Positions 19,907-29,157 of a stretch of DNA of 64,000 nt are shown here, in pieces. This DNA comes from Mangrovimonas cancribranchiae (GTDB lineage Bacteria; Bacteroidota; Bacteroidia; Flavobacteriales; Flavobacteriaceae). Under the pieces are notes generated by a model. It was not told the origin of the DNA. It saw nothing but the letters and a program-made list of their open reading frames with translations, and searched no databases. Position 1 is the first letter of the stretch; the number at the start of each line of letters is the position of its first letter. A program made the translations under genes and the position numbers. The stretch spans positions 1,690,001 through 1,754,000 of the forward strand of contig NZ_CP136925.1 in NCBI RefSeq assembly GCF_037126245.1, given 5' to 3'.

Positions 19907-20941
19907 TTAATCTACTTCAACAGCAATGGTGTCATCTAAGTAATCTGGCGTTCCATCGTTATTTGTATCTCTTAAAATAACGGTGTTAATAGTTATTTCT
20001 CCATTATCATCTTCTTCTCTGTCCATTTCGTATTCATTGCTTTGAAAAGTAGGCTCAGGATCGCCTAAACCAGGATTATATGTATGGGTATCATAATCTA
20101 GCTCATCTCTAGTTAACACTCCATCACCGTCATCGTCATTATCGATAAAATTAGCTAATGAATCGCCATCTGTATCATCGTTATACGGATCGCCATCACC
20201 ATCTAAATCTTCAAGGTAAGAATCTATATTATCCACATCATAATCAGTATGAATAACATTCATAAGACCTATTTTAAAAATCATAGGCGTATAAGCTGGC
20301 AAGCCAGACGTTCCTGAAGAAAAATACCCTATACCAGAAGGGATAAAAATAGCACCAATACCATAGTTTTTATACGTAAATGTTCCATCACCATTGTCCA
20401 CATGATTATAACCTGCATTAAACTCGACTAGGCCATCTCTAAAGCCATCTACAACACCTATTACACTAGTCCCAATAGTCGTTAAGTTAAGTCTAATTGG
20501 ATTTACGGTACTGTCAAATACATAACCATCTTCAATATTAATACCTTCATAATTTAGGAAAGCTTCATCTGAAGCATGTAAATCCTCACCTAAACCTTGT
20601 CTTACTTTTAAAAAATATAACTTGTATTCTATATTATTATATTCAACAATTTTCTCCTCTACTTGATCTATTAAAGGCGTTTTATCACTATTATCACCTT
20701 CAATTTCACCAAATGTTATTTGAAAATTATCGTTATCGCTCCCATAAGGGTCACCAAAATTAAAATCGTCGTAATTGTAAAAGTGAGTAGATAAATATTC
20801 TTCTATTTGGGCAATGTCTTCCTCATAAACTTCTGCCCTATCTCTAACCGAAACAGATGCTACGGAATCATCTTCTTCCTCACATCCTAAAAAAATTGAT
20901 AACGAAGCTACTATAGCTACGGTAACTTTTCTTAATTTCAT
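19907..20941 (-). CDS. FKBP-type peptidyl-prolyl isomerase lipoprotein with Asp-rich repeats
   Basis: Lipoprotein of 344 residues: signal peptide ending LSIFLGCEEED (lipobox Cys at residue 20). The central domain (about 100-235) resembles an FKBP fold, with FLNYEGINIEDGYVFDST, DGFRDGLVEF and a closing strand PMIFKIGLMNV. The C-terminal part (about 243-344) is a run of Asp-rich calcium-binding-like repeats (DLDGDGDPYNDDTDGDSLANF, DNDDDGDGV, DTNNDGTPDYLDD) of the thrombospondin type 3 kind. It is probably periplasmic-face or surface anchored. It resembles GldI-type FKBPs but nothing ties it to gliding. Confidence 0.82.
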   Translation of the reverse strand: MKLRKVTVAIVASLSIFLGCEEEDDSVASVSVRDRAEVYEEDIAQIEEYLSTHFYNYDDFNFGDPYGSDNDNFQITFGEIEGDNSDKTPLIDQVEEKIVEYNNIEYKLYFLKVRQGLGEDLHASDEAFLNYEGINIEDGYVFDSTVNPIRLNLTTIGTSVIGVVDGFRDGLVEFNAGYNHVDNGDGTFTYKNYGIGAIFIPSGIGYFSSGTSGLPAYTPMIFKIGLMNVIHTDYDVDNIDSYLEDLDGDGDPYNDDTDGDSLANFIDNDDDGDGVLTRDELDYDTHTYNPGLGDPEPTFQSNEYEMDREEDDNGEITINTVILRDTNNDGTPDYLDDTIAVEVD

Positions 20942-20979
20942 ATTTATAAACTTTTAATGCGCAAGATACAATATTATAA

Positions 20980-20987
20980 TATTTTTG
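20980..20987 (+). promoter_or_regulatory. -7 box for the S4-domain gene
   Basis: TATTTTTG, 35 bp before the ATG at 21023, in the 81-bp gap shared with the divergent FKBP gene. No clear -33 element. Confidence 0.4.
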
Positions 20988-21022
20988 CACTATAACATTA
21001 ACGTAGTTTTTTATATTTAAAT

Positions 21023-21397
21023 ATGCGAGTTGATAAATTTCTTTGGTGTGTTCGATATTACAAAACAAGAAGTAAAGCCACTACGGCTTGTAAAAAAGGA
21101 CACGTGAAAATTAATGGAGAGCCAATAAAACCTAGTCGAGAGGTTTACCCTACTGATGAAATTCAAGTGAGAAAGAACCAAATTAATTACAAACTTACTG
21201 TTAACGATTTACCCCCTAATAGAGTTGGCGCCAAATTAGTTGATATTTATAGGACAGATACAACACCTAAAACGGAATTTGAAGGTCAAGAACTGCTTAA
21301 ATACTCGAAAGACTATTATAGAAAAAAAGGTACTGGAAGACCTACAAAAAAAGATAGAAGAGATATCGATGATTTTCATGATGAAAATGAAATTTAA
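21023..21397 (+). CDS. S4-domain RNA-binding protein, Hsp15-like
   Basis: 124-residue basic protein whose first 60 residues are an S4 RNA-binding domain: MRVDKFLWCVRYYKTRSKA, GHVKINGEPIKPSREV. In E. coli the related Hsp15 binds stalled 50S-nascent chain complexes. The C-terminal part is Lys/Arg-rich (YYRKKGTGRPTKKDRRD). It is followed after 41 bp by the phosphoribosyltransferase gene in the same direction. Confidence 0.88.
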   Translation: MRVDKFLWCVRYYKTRSKATTACKKGHVKINGEPIKPSREVYPTDEIQVRKNQINYKLTVNDLPPNRVGAKLVDIYRTDTTPKTEFEGQELLKYSKDYYRKKGTGRPTKKDRRDIDDFHDENEI

Positions 21398-21438
21398 CCT
21401 TTGCAATGTCTATCTTTGAAAAACATAATTTGCAACAA

Positions 21439-21942
21439 ATGAGCTCTACTAAAAATATCATTTTAACACATCAAGAAATTAACCATAAAATAACGCGTAT
21501 TGCGTACCAAATTTATGAGAGTAATGTTAATGAAAAAGCCATTATTCTTGCTGGTATAGATAGTAATGGCTACGTTCTTGCAAAAAAAATAAAAACTACA
21601 CTAAGTAAAATTTCTGATTTAGATATTACGCTTTGCAAAGTAATTATAGATAAAAAGCATCCTTTAAACGATATTAAAACGTCTTTAAAAGCTTCTGAAT
21701 ATACCAACAAATCTATTGTTTTAATAGATGATGTTTTAAACTCAGGGAGTACCTTAATATATGGTGTAAAACATTTTTTAAATGTGCCATTAAAACAATT
21801 TAAAACAGCTGTTTTGGTTAACAGAAATCATAAAAAATATCCCGTAAAAGCCGATTTTAAAGGTATTTCTCTTTCAACATCGCTTAAAGAACATGTTGAA
21901 GTCGTTTTAGAAGGAAAAGCGTTTGAAGCGTATTTAGAATAA
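21439..21942 (+). CDS. Phosphoribosyltransferase family protein
   Basis: 167-residue cytoplasmic protein with the PRPP-binding loop VLIDDVLNSGSTL (two acidic residues and GST) and a type I PRTase fold (IILAGIDSNGYVLA at the pyrophosphate loop). It resembles PyrR/purine PRTases but the substrate is not clear. I start it at ATG 21439 rather than 21406, because TATCTTTG at 21411-21418 looks like a promoter -7 box and would sit inside the longer version. The 3' end overlaps the convergent aroK by 9 bp. Confidence 0.8.
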   Translation: MSSTKNIILTHQEINHKITRIAYQIYESNVNEKAIILAGIDSNGYVLAKKIKTTLSKISDLDITLCKVIIDKKHPLNDIKTSLKASEYTNKSIVLIDDVLNSGSTLIYGVKHFLNVPLKQFKTAVLVNRNHKKYPVKADFKGISLSTSLKEHVEVVLEGKAFEAYLE

Positions 21943-22452
21943 TGAAGCTACAATTTGACTTACCACTTCTTCTGGAGACAAATCATCAACATCTATTACT
22001 AAATCGCTTTTTAAATAAAATTCGGAACGTTCAAATAAATGTTTCCCTACAAACTCGGTTAAACTATCACGTTCTTCTATGTGAGTAATAAGAGGTCTTT
22101 TCTCTCTTTCTAAAATTAGCCTATCTACCAAAGTTGGTATTTTAGCTTTTAAGTATACAGTTACAACATTATCATGAGCTTTAATTCGCTCCATATTATT
22201 TCCATAACATGGAGTTCCTCCTCCTAAAGACACCACACGATTATCATACTTAAAAAGCTCTAATAAATATTTATATTCTTGCTTTCTAAAGTAAACTTCT
22301 CCTTTATTTTTAAAAATAGTCGAAATAGTAGCGGCTTCTTTTTCTTCAATAAGATTATCAAAGTCTACAAAATTAAAATCTAAAATGGCTGATAATTGTT
22401 TTCCAACAGTTGATTTCCCACTTCCCATGTAACCGACTAAAAAAATATTCAT
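21934..22452 (-). CDS. aroK: Shikimate kinase
   Basis: Phosphorylates shikimate in the chorismate pathway, 172 residues. Walker A is GYMGSGKST (7-15). The shikimate-binding Asp is in NFVDFDNLIEE, the GGG loop is SLGGGTPCYG, and the lid Arg is in EREKRPLI. Length is normal. It is convergent with the phosphoribosyltransferase gene, with a 9-bp overlap. Confidence 0.95.
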   Translation of the reverse strand: MNIFLVGYMGSGKSTVGKQLSAILDFNFVDFDNLIEEKEAATISTIFKNKGEVYFRKQEYKYLLELFKYDNRVVSLGGGTPCYGNNMERIKAHDNVVTVYLKAKIPTLVDRLILEREKRPLITHIEERDSLTEFVGKHLFERSEFYLKSDLVIDVDDLSPEEVVSQIVASLF

Positions 22453-22524
22453 ATGCTTATAAACTGATAATTAAAACACTAACTAAATTCAATGCAAAAA
22501 AACGAAAAATTATCTAAAAAAGGG

Positions 22525-22555
22525 TTTGGAATATTGATTAAAGGTTATATATTTG
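22525..22555 (+). promoter_or_regulatory. tRNA-Lys promoter
   Basis: TTTG at 22525-22528, 19 bp, then TATATTTG at 22548-22555, a full match to the Bacteroidota consensus. The following bases GCACCCTCG are the same as after the distal rRNA promoter. Confidence 0.78.
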
Positions 22556-22580
22556 CACCCTCGTTAAGAGAAACACAGGA

Positions 22581-22653
22581 GACTTGGTAGCTCAGTTGGT
22601 AGAGCATCTCCCTTTTAAGGAGAGGGTCCTGGGTTCGAGCCCCAGCCAAGTCA
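22581..22653 (+). tRNA. tRNA-Lys (anticodon TTT)
   Basis: Cloverleaf with acceptor GACTTGG/CCAAGTC, anticodon stem TCTCC/GGAGA with loop CTTTTAA (anticodon TTT), and T loop TTCGAGC. The discriminator is A; CCA is not encoded. Confidence 0.98.
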
Positions 22654-22654
22654 C

Positions 22655-22690
22655 AAAAAAAGTTAAGCATTTTGCTTAACTTTTTTTATT
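22655..22690 (+). terminator. Terminator after tRNA-Lys
   Basis: AGTTAAGCA-TTT-TGCTTAACT is a 9-bp stem followed by eight T's. A TATTTTTG box (22687-22694) overlaps its tail and could drive tRNA-Leu. Confidence 0.8.
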
Positions 22691-22707
22691 TTTGCTTACC
22701 TCATTAA

Positions 22708-22793
22708 GCGCACGTGGCGGAATTGGTAGACGCGTTAGGTTGAGGGCCTAATGACCGCTTTTGGTCGTGGAAGTTCGAGTCTTCTCGTGCGCA
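22708..22793 (+). tRNA. tRNA-Leu (anticodon GAG)
   Basis: An 86-nt class II tRNA with a long variable arm (TGACCGCTTTTGGTCGT region). Acceptor GCGCACG/CGTGCGC, anticodon stem TTAGG/CCTAA with loop TTGAGGG (anticodon GAG), T loop TTCGAGT. CCA is not encoded. Its last base lies one nucleotide from the stop codon of the convergent TlpA-like gene. Confidence 0.96.
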
Positions 22794-22794
22794 C

Positions 22795-23361
22795 TTATTC
22801 TTCTTCTAGTAATTTATTTATTGCATTCCTTACTTTATCACTATTCCAATTAGCAGCCCCCGTTTTATCTATTACAATATTCCCTTTTTTGTCTATTAAA
22901 AACGTTCTAGGAATGCTACTTACATTAAAATTTGATGGATATTGAGTTATAGAACTATGTACATTAAAAGCATACTTATTCTTTTTTAAAAACTGCTCTA
23001 GAGTTTCAATATCTTCATTAGAAACAAAATAGAAATCAACTTTATCACTATAATCCAGATATAATTCGTTTAAGTTAGACATCTCTGCGATACATGGCGG
23101 ACACCAAGTTGCCCAAAAGTTAATAAGCGCCACTCTCCCTTGAGATTTTGAGAAATTAGATTGATTACCATTTACATCTTCTAAACGCCAATTATATGTC
23201 TTTATTTTCTGTCTATTCTCCTCATTAATTGTTGATGGTGGAATAAGGGCCAAGCCTTTTTGCAGAAATACCTGTATTGGTTGCCGCGTTTGCGGAATAA
23301 TAAGTAAGACTATAAACACGAAAAATACTATGTTTTTTATTTGTGCTTTTTTTAATTTCAT
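22795..23361 (-). CDS. TlpA-family thioredoxin-like protein
   Basis: 188-residue membrane-anchored or exported thiol oxidoreductase. One N-terminal hydrophobic segment (about 10-24), then a thioredoxin fold with the active site WATWCPPC and the cis-Pro motif SSIPRTFLI. Relatives act in cytochrome c maturation or as periplasmic disulfide reductases. The coding sequence ends one nucleotide from the 3' end of tRNA-Leu on the other strand, leaving no room for its own terminator. Confidence 0.88.
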   Translation of the reverse strand: MKLKKAQIKNIVFFVFIVLLIIPQTRQPIQVFLQKGLALIPPSTINEENRQKIKTYNWRLEDVNGNQSNFSKSQGRVALINFWATWCPPCIAEMSNLNELYLDYSDKVDFYFVSNEDIETLEQFLKKNKYAFNVHSSITQYPSNFNVSSIPRTFLIDKKGNIVIDKTGAANWNSDKVRNAINKLLEEE

Positions 23362-23386
23362 ATAAAAATTAGTTTAGGTACATCAT

Positions 23387-23418
23387 AAAAAAAGCTCCTG
23401 AAACACAGGAGCTTTTTT
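23387..23418 (-). terminator. Terminator after aconitase
   Basis: AAAAAAAGCTCCTG-AAACA-CAGGAGCTTTTTT: an 8-bp GC-containing stem with flanking A/T runs, 25 bp after the aconitase stop. Confidence 0.85.
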
Positions 23419-23442
23419 GATTAAAAAATATGTATTCCTTAA

Positions 23443-25707
23443 TTACGCGTTTTGAGCTGCAATAAGGTTTAATGCAGAACCTGCGTTATACCAAGCAATT
23501 TGTGCTTCGTTATACGTATGATTCACTTTTATTTGATCTTTACTACCGTCAGCATGAGCTATTTCAATAGTTAATGGCTTATCTGGAGCAAACTCATTTA
23601 AGTCTAAGAAGTTGAAGGTATCATCTTCTTGAATTAAATCGTAATCATTTTCATTATCAAATGTTAAAGCTAACATACCTTGTTTTTTAAGGTTTGTTTC
23701 ATGAATACGTGCAAAAGACTTTACAATTACAGCAGCAACACCTAAGTGTCTTGGCTCCATTGCCGCATGTTCACGAGACGATCCTTCACCGTAGTTATGA
23801 TCTCCTACTACAATGGTTTTTATACCTTTTGCTTTATATTCACGTTGTGTATCTGGTACACCTGCATATTCTCCTGTAATTTGGCTTTTAACCATATTGG
23901 TTTTCTTGTTATAAGCATTAACAGCACCAATTAAACAGTTGTTTGAAATATTATCTAAATGCCCACGGAAACGCAACCAAGGTCCAGCCATAGAAATATG
24001 ATCGGTAGTACACTTACCAAATGCTTTAATTAACAATTTGGCGCCTGTAATTTCATTACCAATTGGCTTAAATGGTGTTAGCAGCTCTAATCTTTCAGAA
24101 TCGTCGGCGACAACAACTTCTACATTGCTACCGTCTTCAACTGGATTAACATAACCGTTTTCTTTAACTTCAAAACCTTTTGGTGGTAATTCCCATCCTG
24201 TTGGTTCGTCTAACATGACTTCTTCACCATCTTCGTTAATTAACGTGTCTGTCATTGGATTGAAGTCTAAACGACCGGCAATAGCGATAGCAGCTGTCAT
24301 TTCTGGAGAAGCTACAAAGGCATGCGTATTTGGGTTTCCATCGGCACGCTTAGCAAAGTTTCTGTTAAATGAGTGTACAATACTGTTTTTTGGAGCGTTC
24401 TTAGGGTCTTCATAACGCGCCCACTGACCAATACAAGGGCCACAAGCATTAGTAAATATTTTAGCATCTAATTTTTCAAAAATATCTAAAATACCATCAC
24501 GTTCTGTTGTGTATCTTACCTGTTCTGAACCTGGATTAATACCAAACTCAGCTTTTGTTTTTAATTTTTTATCTAAGGCTTGCTGTGCAATTGAAGAAGC
24601 TCTTGATAAATCTTCGTAAGACGAGTTTGTACAAGATCCTATTAATCCCCATTCTACAGCTAAAGGCCATTCGTTTTGTTTAGCTTTATCTGTCATAGTA
24701 CCTACTTCAGTTGCTAAATCTGGCGTAAACGGACCATTTAAGTGAGGCATTAATGTAGATAAATCGATTTCAATAACTTGATCAAAGTATTGTTCTGGGT
24801 TCGCATAAACCTCATCATCTGCTGTTAAGTATTCTCTAATTTTGTTTGCTTCATCAGCAACATCTTCTCTATCTGTAGCTCGTAAATAACGCTCCATAGA
24901 GTCGTCGTAACCAAAAGTTGATGTTGTGGCTCCAATTTCGGCACCCATATTACAAATGGTTCCTTTACCTGTACAAGATAAGTTTTTAGCACCTGGGCCA
25001 AAATATTCTACAATAGCTCCTGTTCCTCCTTTTACGGTAAGAATTTCAGCTACTTTTAAAATCACATCTTTAGGCGCTGTCCAACCAGAAATATTTCCAG
25101 TTAATTTAACACCAATTAATTTAGGAAACTTTAGTTCCCAAGCCATTCCTGCCATAACATCTACTGCATCTGCTCCACCAACACCAATAGCTACCATACC
25201 TAATCCTCCAGCATTAACTGTATGAGAATCGGTACCTATCATCATACCTCCTGGGAAGGCATAATTTTCTAAAACTACTTGGTGAATAATTCCTGCTCCA
25301 GGTTTCCAGAATCCAATACCATATTTATTTGATACTGATGCTAAAAAGTCAAACACTTCGCTACTGGTTTCGTTGGCACGTTTTAAATCGGCCGTAGCAC
25401 CTTGTTTAGCTTGAATTAAGTGATCGCAGTGTACTGTTGTTGGAACAGCAACTTTATCCTTACCAGCTTGCATAAATTGTAACAACGCCATTTGCGCCGT
25501 TGCATCTTGACAAGCAATACGGTCTGGAGCAAAATCTACATAATCTTTAGCTCTTGTGTACGCTTTTGTTGGCTCGCCATCCCATAGGTGAGCGTATAAA
25601 ATCTTTTCTGAAAGTGTTAATGGTTTACCTACCACTTCACGTGCTTTATCCACGCGCTTTGGCATTTCGGAGTAAACCTTTTTAATCATATCAATATCAA
25701 ATGCCAT
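23443..25707 (-). CDS. acn: Aconitate hydratase, mitochondrial type
   Basis: TCA-cycle enzyme converting citrate to isocitrate, 754 residues, the length of mitochondrial aconitases and much shorter than E. coli AcnA (891). The [4Fe-4S] ligands are visible in [10 protein letters not shown] and [10 protein letters not shown]. Other active-site blocks are [15 protein letters not shown] and [15 protein letters not shown], with the swivelling C-terminal domain from about 580. It is a single-gene unit with its own terminator and a TATTTTTG box at 25740-25747 upstream. Confidence 0.96.
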   Translation of the reverse strand: MAFDIDMIKKVYSEMPKRVDKAREVVGKPLTLSEKILYAHLWDGEPTKAYTRAKDYVDFAPDRIACQDATAQMALLQFMQAGKDKVAVPTTVHCDHLIQAKQGATADLKRANETSSEVFDFLASVSNKYGIGFWKPGAGIIHQVVLENYAFPGGMMIGTDSHTVNAGGLGMVAIGVGGADAVDVMAGMAWELKFPKLIGVKLTGNISGWTAPKDVILKVAEILTVKGGTGAIVEYFGPGAKNLSCTGKGTICNMGAEIGATTSTFGYDDSMERYLRATDREDVADEANKIREYLTADDEVYANPEQYFDQVIEIDLSTLMPHLNGPFTPDLATEVGTMTDKAKQNEWPLAVEWGLIGSCTNSSYEDLSRASSIAQQALDKKLKTKAEFGINPGSEQVRYTTERDGILDIFEKLDAKIFTNACGPCIGQWARYEDPKNAPKNSIVHSFNRNFAKRADGNPNTHAFVASPEMTAAIAIAGRLDFNPMTDTLINEDGEEVMLDEPTGWELPPKGFEVKENGYVNPVEDGSNVEVVVADDSERLELLTPFKPIGNEITGAKLLIKAFGKCTTDHISMAGPWLRFRGHLDNISNNCLIGAVNAYNKKTNMVKSQITGEYAGVPDTQREYKAKGIKTIVVGDHNYGEGSSREHAAMEPRHLGVAAVIVKSFARIHETNLKKQGMLALTFDNENDYDLIQEDDTFNFLDLNEFAPDKPLTIEIAHADGSKDQIKVNHTYNEAQIAWYNAGSALNLIAAQNA

Positions 25708-25922
25708 ATTAATTTTTAGTTTTTTTATTGTAAGTCTCGCAAAAATACAAATTTTGCTACGATTTTAAAAATATGTAACAAATAAGGTTTAAGCTTGAAA
25801 TATTTTCAATAAAACAACAAAAACAACAACATAAAGTACGATATTCTTAATTTAAGAATTAAAAATATAATAAATTAACAACCTAAACTCAAATAAATGA
25901 GGATTGAGTTATTTAGAAAGAA

Positions 25923-26876
25923 TTAAAATAAACTTTTGATGATTTCTTTCTCTGAAATTCCTTCGGCTTCTGCTTTGTAATTTTTTATAATTCTGTGTTT
26001 TAAAATACTATGCGCTACAGCTTGAACATCTTCAATATCTGGCGAGAATTTTCCATTAATGGCAGCGTGAGTTTTTGCTGCTAGAATTAAGTTTTGTGAG
26101 GCTCTTGGTCCTGCGCCCCAATCGATGTAATTTTTAACTAAATCGGCTGCTGTATTGGAGTTTGGTCTTGTTTTCCCTACCATTTTTACAGCATATTCCA
26201 CAACATTATCGGCAACAGGTATTTTTCGTATTAAGTTTTGAATATCTACGATTTCTTTTGCTGTAAATAGTGGGTCAACGGTTTGTGTGTTGTCTGCTGT
26301 GGTAGATTTTACTACAGCAACTTCTTCTTCAAAAGAAGGGTACTCTAAATCTACTGCAAACATAAACCTATCTAACTGGGCTTCTGGCAACGGGTAAGTT
26401 CCTTCTTGCTCTATCGGGTTTTGAGTTGCTAAAACAAAATACGGTAAATCTAGCTTATAATGATGTCCTGCAACGGTTACAGCACGCTCTTGCATGGCTT
26501 CTAATAAAGCAGCTTGTGTTTTTGGAGGTGTACGGTTTATCTCGTCTGCTAAGATAATATTAGAAAAAACAGGTCCTTTTATAAATTTAAAATGACGGGT
26601 TTCATCTAAAATTTCACTTCCCAAAATATCGCTTGGCATTAAATCTGGCGTAAACTGTATACGTTTAAAGTCTAATCCTAAAGCTTGGGCAATGGTTTTT
26701 ACCATTAAAGTTTTTGCCAATCCGGGAACACCAATTAGTAGTGTATGTCCGCCAGAAAAAATAGAAATTAACACTTGCTGAACCACATAGTCCTGACCAA
26801 CAATTACTTTGGCTATTTCTGTTTTTAGTGCATTATACTTTATTACAAATTCTTCAATCTTAGCTACGTCTGACAT
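25923..26876 (-). CDS. MoxR-family AAA+ ATPase
   Basis: 317-residue AAA+ chaperone-like ATPase. Walker A is GVPGLAKT (49-56), Walker B is IILADEIN (107-114), with sensor residues in LATQNPIEQEGTYPLPEAQLDRF. MoxR proteins assist maturation of protein complexes and usually sit next to DUF58 and von Willebrand factor A genes. None is present here; instead the gene is the last of a run of periplasmic folding factors, 3 bp after the SurA-like gene. Confidence 0.92.
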   Translation of the reverse strand: MSDVAKIEEFVIKYNALKTEIAKVIVGQDYVVQQVLISIFSGGHTLLIGVPGLAKTLMVKTIAQALGLDFKRIQFTPDLMPSDILGSEILDETRHFKFIKGPVFSNIILADEINRTPPKTQAALLEAMQERAVTVAGHHYKLDLPYFVLATQNPIEQEGTYPLPEAQLDRFMFAVDLEYPSFEEEVAVVKSTTADNTQTVDPLFTAKEIVDIQNLIRKIPVADNVVEYAVKMVGKTRPNSNTAADLVKNYIDWGAGPRASQNLILAAKTHAAINGKFSPDIEDVQAVAHSILKHRIIKNYKAEAEGISEKEIIKSLF

Positions 26877-26879
26877 ATA

Positions 26880-28337
26880 TTATTGTTTTAACCAATTCCC
26901 TGAAAAATCGCAATCTTTATACTCGCCATTAATTTTAATGTAAGTATCCATTATTTTTTCGTCTTGCCATTTTTCAATTGCTTTAAAACGCTTTTCGTTT
27001 AGTGCTAGTTCTTTTATTTTCAAATAGTCTTTAGAGTAATCTGCTACATGCTCGTTTACCCTATCTGTAACACGCATAATTTTAAACTTCATCACGCCTG
27101 TACGCGTTGTTTCGGTAATTATAGGGCTGATTTCGGCTTCTTCTAAATCTTGAATTTGGCCGTATAACTCTGGGTCCATTTTGGTTAATTCAAAGTTATA
27201 GTCTTGTGTGGCAGGATTAATTAAAAATCCACCTTCGCTTCTGGTTTCTTTTTCGTCACTTGATTCTCTAGCAGCATCTTCAAAAGAAATATCACCAGCC
27301 ACTATGCGTTCTCTAATTTTTTCCACCTCTTCTCTAGCCTCTTTTACAGCAGATTGCGATACTTCTGGAATAAGTAATATGTGTCTTACATCGTATTCTT
27401 GCCCTCTAATTTTTTCTAGATATACAATATGAAATCCAAAATCGGTTTCGAATGGGTCTGAAATTTCACCTTCTTGAAGTGAAAATGCAGCTTCGCGAAA
27501 CTCTTTAACCATTCTTGGTTTATTTCGGTTTAATGTGTATAAACCACCTGTAGCTATTGATGCTTTGTCATCTGAATATAGAACAACTTTGGAACGAAAA
27601 CTAGCTCCGTTTTCTTGAACGTCGGCTTTAAATTGTTTTAATTGGTTTATGGCGCGTTGTCTATTTTCTTCTGAAACTTCTGGCTCTATAACAATTTGAG
27701 ATACCTTAAGCTCTGTACCAAAGGTTGGTCTTTCGCTTTCGGGGATTTTATTAAAAAACTCTCTAACTTCTTCTGGAGTAACTTCTAGTTCATCGACAAT
27801 TTTCTTTTGCATTTCGCCAGCCAATCGTTCAGATTTATTAATTTCGAACATTTCTTCACGAAGTTCTTTTTCTGATTTTCTGTTGTAGAAAGCAATTAAT
27901 TCTTCCATGCTTTTTCCAGATTGTGCCATCATTTGCTGAAGCTGATAATCGACACTAGAACGTATTTCGGCATCGGTTACTTCAATACTATCTTGTACAG
28001 CGTGGTGTGCATACAGCTTGTCTTCCAACATTTTTCCAAATAACTGGCATCTAGACACGCCTTGTAAAGAGGCGCCGCTAGCTTTTAGCTCTAAAATTGT
28101 TTTATCTATATCGGAATCTAGAATAATATAATCGCCTACTACTGCTGCCACACCATCAATTTTTCTAGTTTGAAATGATGTTGCAGAGTCTTTTACTTTT
28201 GTTACTGCTACTTTGGTACTATCGTCTGAAATTATTTCTTGTGCATTTGAAAACAGACTAACAAAACAGGTAAGCACTGTGAATAATATAGTGGTGGTTT
28301 TAATTGTAAATTTCAAAGTTTTTATTTTTTGTTGCAT
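26880..28337 (-). CDS. SurA-like periplasmic peptidyl-prolyl isomerase
   Basis: Chaperone for outer-membrane proteins, 485 residues. Signal peptide at the start (hydrophobic stretch ending SLFSNAQ). SurA-type N domain (from about 50, KIDGVAAVVGDYIILDSDI), then two parvulin domains (about 205-310, with GGLYTLNRNKPRMVKEFREAAFSL...GFHIVYL, and 318-425, with DVRHILLIPEV). The start overlaps the end of the upstream lipoprotein gene by 38 bp; no later ATG would keep the signal peptide, so I keep this one. Confidence 0.9.
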   Translation of the reverse strand: MQQKIKTLKFTIKTTTILFTVLTCFVSLFSNAQEIISDDSTKVAVTKVKDSATSFQTRKIDGVAAVVGDYIILDSDIDKTILELKASGASLQGVSRCQLFGKMLEDKLYAHHAVQDSIEVTDAEIRSSVDYQLQQMMAQSGKSMEELIAFYNRKSEKELREEMFEINKSERLAGEMQKKIVDELEVTPEEVREFFNKIPESERPTFGTELKVSQIVIEPEVSEENRQRAINQLKQFKADVQENGASFRSKVVLYSDDKASIATGGLYTLNRNKPRMVKEFREAAFSLQEGEISDPFETDFGFHIVYLEKIRGQEYDVRHILLIPEVSQSAVKEAREEVEKIRERIVAGDISFEDAARESSDEKETRSEGGFLINPATQDYNFELTKMDPELYGQIQDLEEAEISPIITETTRTGVMKFKIMRVTDRVNEHVADYSKDYLKIKELALNEKRFKAIEKWQDEKIMDTYIKINGEYKDCDFSGNWLKQ

Positions 28338-29157
28338 CTTTAGTAATATCTTTCTCCAGCTCTTTAATAAGCTCTAACTTTCTTTTGTTTATAACAATTT
28401 GATCTATTGTAGGTTTTACGTATTCTAGCGGTGCTGTACTGTTACGTGTAAGCACATCGTTTACATGCATCAAATATAAACCTAATGAGTCTTTAAGTTG
28501 TATAAAATTAGATTTTTTTAACAGTTGCGGTTTATTTTCGATGGTTATTACAGGAACTTTATCCACAACTTGATCTAACTTAATCCATACTGAGTCTTTT
28601 AACGAGTAAGATTTAAATTGAATAGATATCGAATCTAAATGCTTTTTATCGCTTGTATTAAAACGCTTAAATTTTTCTTTAATAGCTTCTAGATTTATAG
28701 CATTTTCGTCTATATGAATGTAACGGAATTTAATTAAATCTTCGTTTAAATTAAATACCGATTTATTATCCTCATAATACGATTGTGCTTCAGAAAGCGT
28801 TACTGTTGTGTCTATATTTTTATCTACTAAAGCCTCTAAATAAGCATTAGAAAACAAATCGTTTTTATATTTTACTGTTAAATCTTCAAACGCTTGAACT
28901 TGCTGCTCGGATAAATTGCGTTTTGCGCCTTCTACCAAAAGTTGCTGTGTGGCCCAACGGTTAATATAATTGTTTACTAAAACAGTGCTATCTTCTTTAG
29001 ATAAATTGTCTGACAATAACTTTTCTATATCTTCTTTATACAAATAAGTATCGTTTACTCTAGCTACCGGCGTGCTTTCCTCTGTTTTTTTAAAGAAATT
29101 ACAAGCACTTAATGTAACTAAAAGCAAACATAACAATATGAATTTACGTGTATGCAA
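28300..29157 (-). CDS. Lipoprotein related to SurA/PrsA chaperones, no parvulin motif
   Basis: 285 residues. Lipoprotein signal MHTRKFILLCLLLVTLSAC (Cys at about residue 19), then a helical SurA/PrsA-like N domain beginning VARVNDTYLYKEDIEKLL. The middle, where a parvulin domain would be expected, has only HIDENAIN and lacks the catalytic pattern, so it is likely a chaperone without isomerase activity. The start codon is TTG (29157), directly after the stop of the upstream isomerase gene. It is sandwiched between two parvulin genes. Confidence 0.78.
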   Translation of the reverse strand: MHTRKFILLCLLLVTLSACNFFKKTEESTPVARVNDTYLYKEDIEKLLSDNLSKEDSTVLVNNYINRWATQQLLVEGAKRNLSEQQVQAFEDLTVKYKNDLFSNAYLEALVDKNIDTTVTLSEAQSYYEDNKSVFNLNEDLIKFRYIHIDENAINLEAIKEKFKRFNTSDKKHLDSISIQFKSYSLKDSVWIKLDQVVDKVPVITIENKPQLLKKSNFIQLKDSLGLYLMHVNDVLTRNSTAPLEYVKPTIDQIVINKRKLELIKELEKDITKDATKNKNFEIYN

